Shown here: piece after piece, positions 62,971-64,000 of the stretch
How the letters are laid out: the number at the start of each line of letters is the position of its first letter
Position numbering within the stretch: the stretch's first letter is position 1
Origin: Burkholderiales bacterium
Lineage (GTDB): Bacteria; Pseudomonadota; Gammaproteobacteria; Burkholderiales; SG8-41
Direction: 5' to 3'
Assembly (NCBI GenBank): GCA_036262035.1
Contig: DATAJS010000010.1
Span: 248,001 to 312,000 of the forward strand
DNA: 64,000 nt
Program-made: the position numbers and the translations under genes
Notes under the pieces: model-generated
Told to the model about the DNA's origin: nothing
The model's input: only the letters and a program-made list of their open reading frames with translations
Databases searched by the model: none

Positions 62971-63041
62971 TGAACGCGTGAAGGGTGAAGGAAGACCTTT
63001 CCATCTCCGCACCCTTCACCCTTGACCCTTCACCCTTCACC
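62971..63041. repeat. Heptamer hairpin (GGGTGAA type) between aceE and aceF
   Basis: Left units GTGAACGCGTGAAGGGTGAAGG (about 62971-62992) and a right array of inverted units (CACCCTTCACCCTTGACCC and onward, about 63010-63041). It lies inside the pdh operon, so it is expected to be transcribed and to fold in the mRNA between the two cistrons. Confidence 0.75.
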
Positions 63042-63052
63042 AGCGAAGAACA

Positions 63053-64000
63053 ATGAGCGAAACCATCGAAGTCAAAGTGCCCGATATCGGCGACTACAAG
63101 GACGTGCCGATCATCGAGGTTTTCGTCAAACCCGGGGACGAGGTGAAAGCCGAGGAGTCGCTGATCACCGTCGAGTCCGACAAGGCGACGATGGAAGTGC
63201 CCAGCCCGAGCGCGGGCACGGTGAAAGAGCTCAAGGTCAAGGTCGGCGACAAGGTGTCGCAAGGCTCGCTCGTGCTGTTGCTGGAGTCCGCCGGTGCGGC
63301 GAAGGCTGCGCCGGAGCAGAAAGCAGCGGAGCAGAAAGCAGCGGCCCAACCAGCGCCGGCGCCGAAAGCGGAAGCGCCCCGGCAGGAAGCCGCGCCTGCG
63401 CCGAAGGAGCAACCGGCCGCCGCGCCTGCGCCGCAGCGCGCACCTGCGGCGCCTGCCGCCGCGGTCGACGAAGCCGGCTTTGCGAAAGCGCACGCGAGCC
63501 CCGCGATCCGCCGGCTTGCGCGCGAGTTCGGCGTCGACCTCGCGCGCGTCAAGGGCAGCGGCCCGAAAGAGCGCATCACCCGGGAAGACGTGCAGGGGTA
63601 CGTCAAGCAGCAGCTCGCGCAGCCGTCCGGCGCGCCGGGCGCCGCGGGCGGCATCGGCATCAACCTCATACCGCTGCCGCAGGTCGACTTCTCCAAGTTC
63701 GGCGAGATCAAAGTCGAGGCGCTGTCGCGCATCAAGAAGCTCTCGGGCGCGAACCTGCACCGCAACTGGGTCACGATCCCGCACATCACACAGAACGACG
63801 AAGCGGACATCACCGAGCTCGAGGCTTTCCGCAAAGCGCAGGCCGACGATGCGAAGAAGGAAGGCGTGCGGCTCACCCTGCTCGCGTTCCTCATCAAGGC
63901 TTCGGTTGCGGCGCTCAGGAAATTCCCCGAGTTCAACGCTTCGCTCACGCCCGACGGCGAGAGCCTCGTGCTGAAGCAGTACTACAACATCGGCGTCGCG
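63053..64000 (+). CDS. aceF: Dihydrolipoamide acetyltransferase, E2 of pyruvate dehydrogenase (3' end cut)
   Basis: The N-terminal 316 residues of the E2 core. One lipoyl domain carries the target lysine in [13 protein letters not shown] (about residue 44). A long alanine/proline/glutamine linker (about 80-140) and a peripheral subunit-binding domain ([21 protein letters not shown], near 155) follow. The start of the catalytic domain is present ([14 protein letters not shown]...PHITQND); the HxxxDG active site lies beyond the window. A single lipoyl domain, rather than the two or three of some proteobacteria, is seen. Start chosen at [14 protein letters not shown]. Confidence 0.95.
   Translation, partial: MSETIEVKVPDIGDYKDVPIIEVFVKPGDEVKAEESLITVESDKATMEVPSPSAGTVKELKVKVGDKVSQGSLVLLLESAGAAKAAPEQKAAEQKAAAQPAPAPKAEAPRQEAAPAPKEQPAAAPAPQRAPAAPAAAVDEAGFAKAHASPAIRRLAREFGVDLARVKGSGPKERITREDVQGYVKQQLAQPSGAPGAAGGIGINLIPLPQVDFSKFGEIKVEALSRIKKLSGANLHRNWVTIPHITQNDEADITELEAFRKAQADDAKKEGVRLTLLAFLIKASVAALRKFPEFNASLTPDGESLVLKQYYNIGVA

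Overview
The window is a GC-rich, gene-dense chromosomal segment that reads as a betaproteobacterium, probably of the Burkholderiales or a related uncultured lineage. Evidence for this is the argH-algZ-algR-hemC-hemD-hemX-hemY order, a homodimeric pyruvate dehydrogenase E1 (aceE) followed by aceF, a class I PHA synthase, a leucine-degradation (liu) cluster, DsbD/TlpA and accBC, together with strong G/C third-position use. No phage, plasmid, CRISPR or complete insertion-sequence genes were seen. The one RNA gene recognised is a tRNA-Arg(CCG).

Layout. 1-6470: a MoxR/DUF58 operon (RDD, SpoIIM-like, DUF4129, DUF4350, MoxR ATPase, DUF58), the first gene cut by the window edge. 6626-8398: a lone sulfoacetaldehyde acetyltransferase (xsc). 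8795-16480: argH on the minus strand, then algZ/algR and the haem genes hemCDXY on the plus strand. 16717-29270: housekeeping genes: a ferredoxin reductase, an epimerase, cutA, dsbD, a TlpA-like thioredoxin, aroQ, accB, accC, prmA, a zinc-ribbon/DUF3426 protein, gcvH, tpx, dgkA, phnN, a PfkB kinase and a glycine-zipper lipoprotein. 29369-32101: plsC and apaH, convergent around a structured MITE-like element, then a diheme cytochrome c5. 32203-40015: tRNA-Arg, then a signalling island with a response regulator, two free-standing CheB proteins and a 1350-residue CheB-CheR-PAS-kinase-receiver hybrid, then a lipoprotein. 40086-45543: an unassigned four-gene cassette (GcvT-like folate protein, two phytoene-desaturase-type FAD proteins, an M20 amidohydrolase). 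45630-55649: a minus-strand leucine/short-chain acyl-CoA cluster. 55752-64000: phaC with an SDR dehydrogenase, a small zinc-ribbon membrane protein, a crotonase, then aceE and a truncated aceF.

How the genes fit together. The acyl-CoA cluster (isovaleryl-CoA dehydrogenase, thiolase, methylcrotonyl-CoA carboxyltransferase, enoyl-CoA hydratase, HMG-CoA lyase) would feed acetyl-CoA and acetoacetate into central metabolism, and the divergent phaC with its SDR neighbour would store surplus carbon as polyhydroxyalkanoate. Pyruvate dehydrogenase, accBC and gcvH belong to the same acetyl/lipoyl/biotin core. The biotin-carboxylase subunit expected for methylcrotonyl-CoA carboxylase (liuD) is absent from the cluster.

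The least explained parts are (i) the GcvT/FAD/FAD/amidohydrolase cassette, whose second FAD protein has lost its dinucleotide-binding motif; (ii) the unusually rich small-repeat content: hairpins built from tandem heptamers with a GTGAA core, dRS3-like ATTCCC-N8-GGGAAT elements, GGGGTCAGACCCC hairpins and others, several lying in frame inside genes or supplying stop codons; and (iii) a 269-bp element with 27-bp terminal inverted repeats that supplies the last codons of two convergent genes. All functional calls are from reading the sequence; no database search was run.
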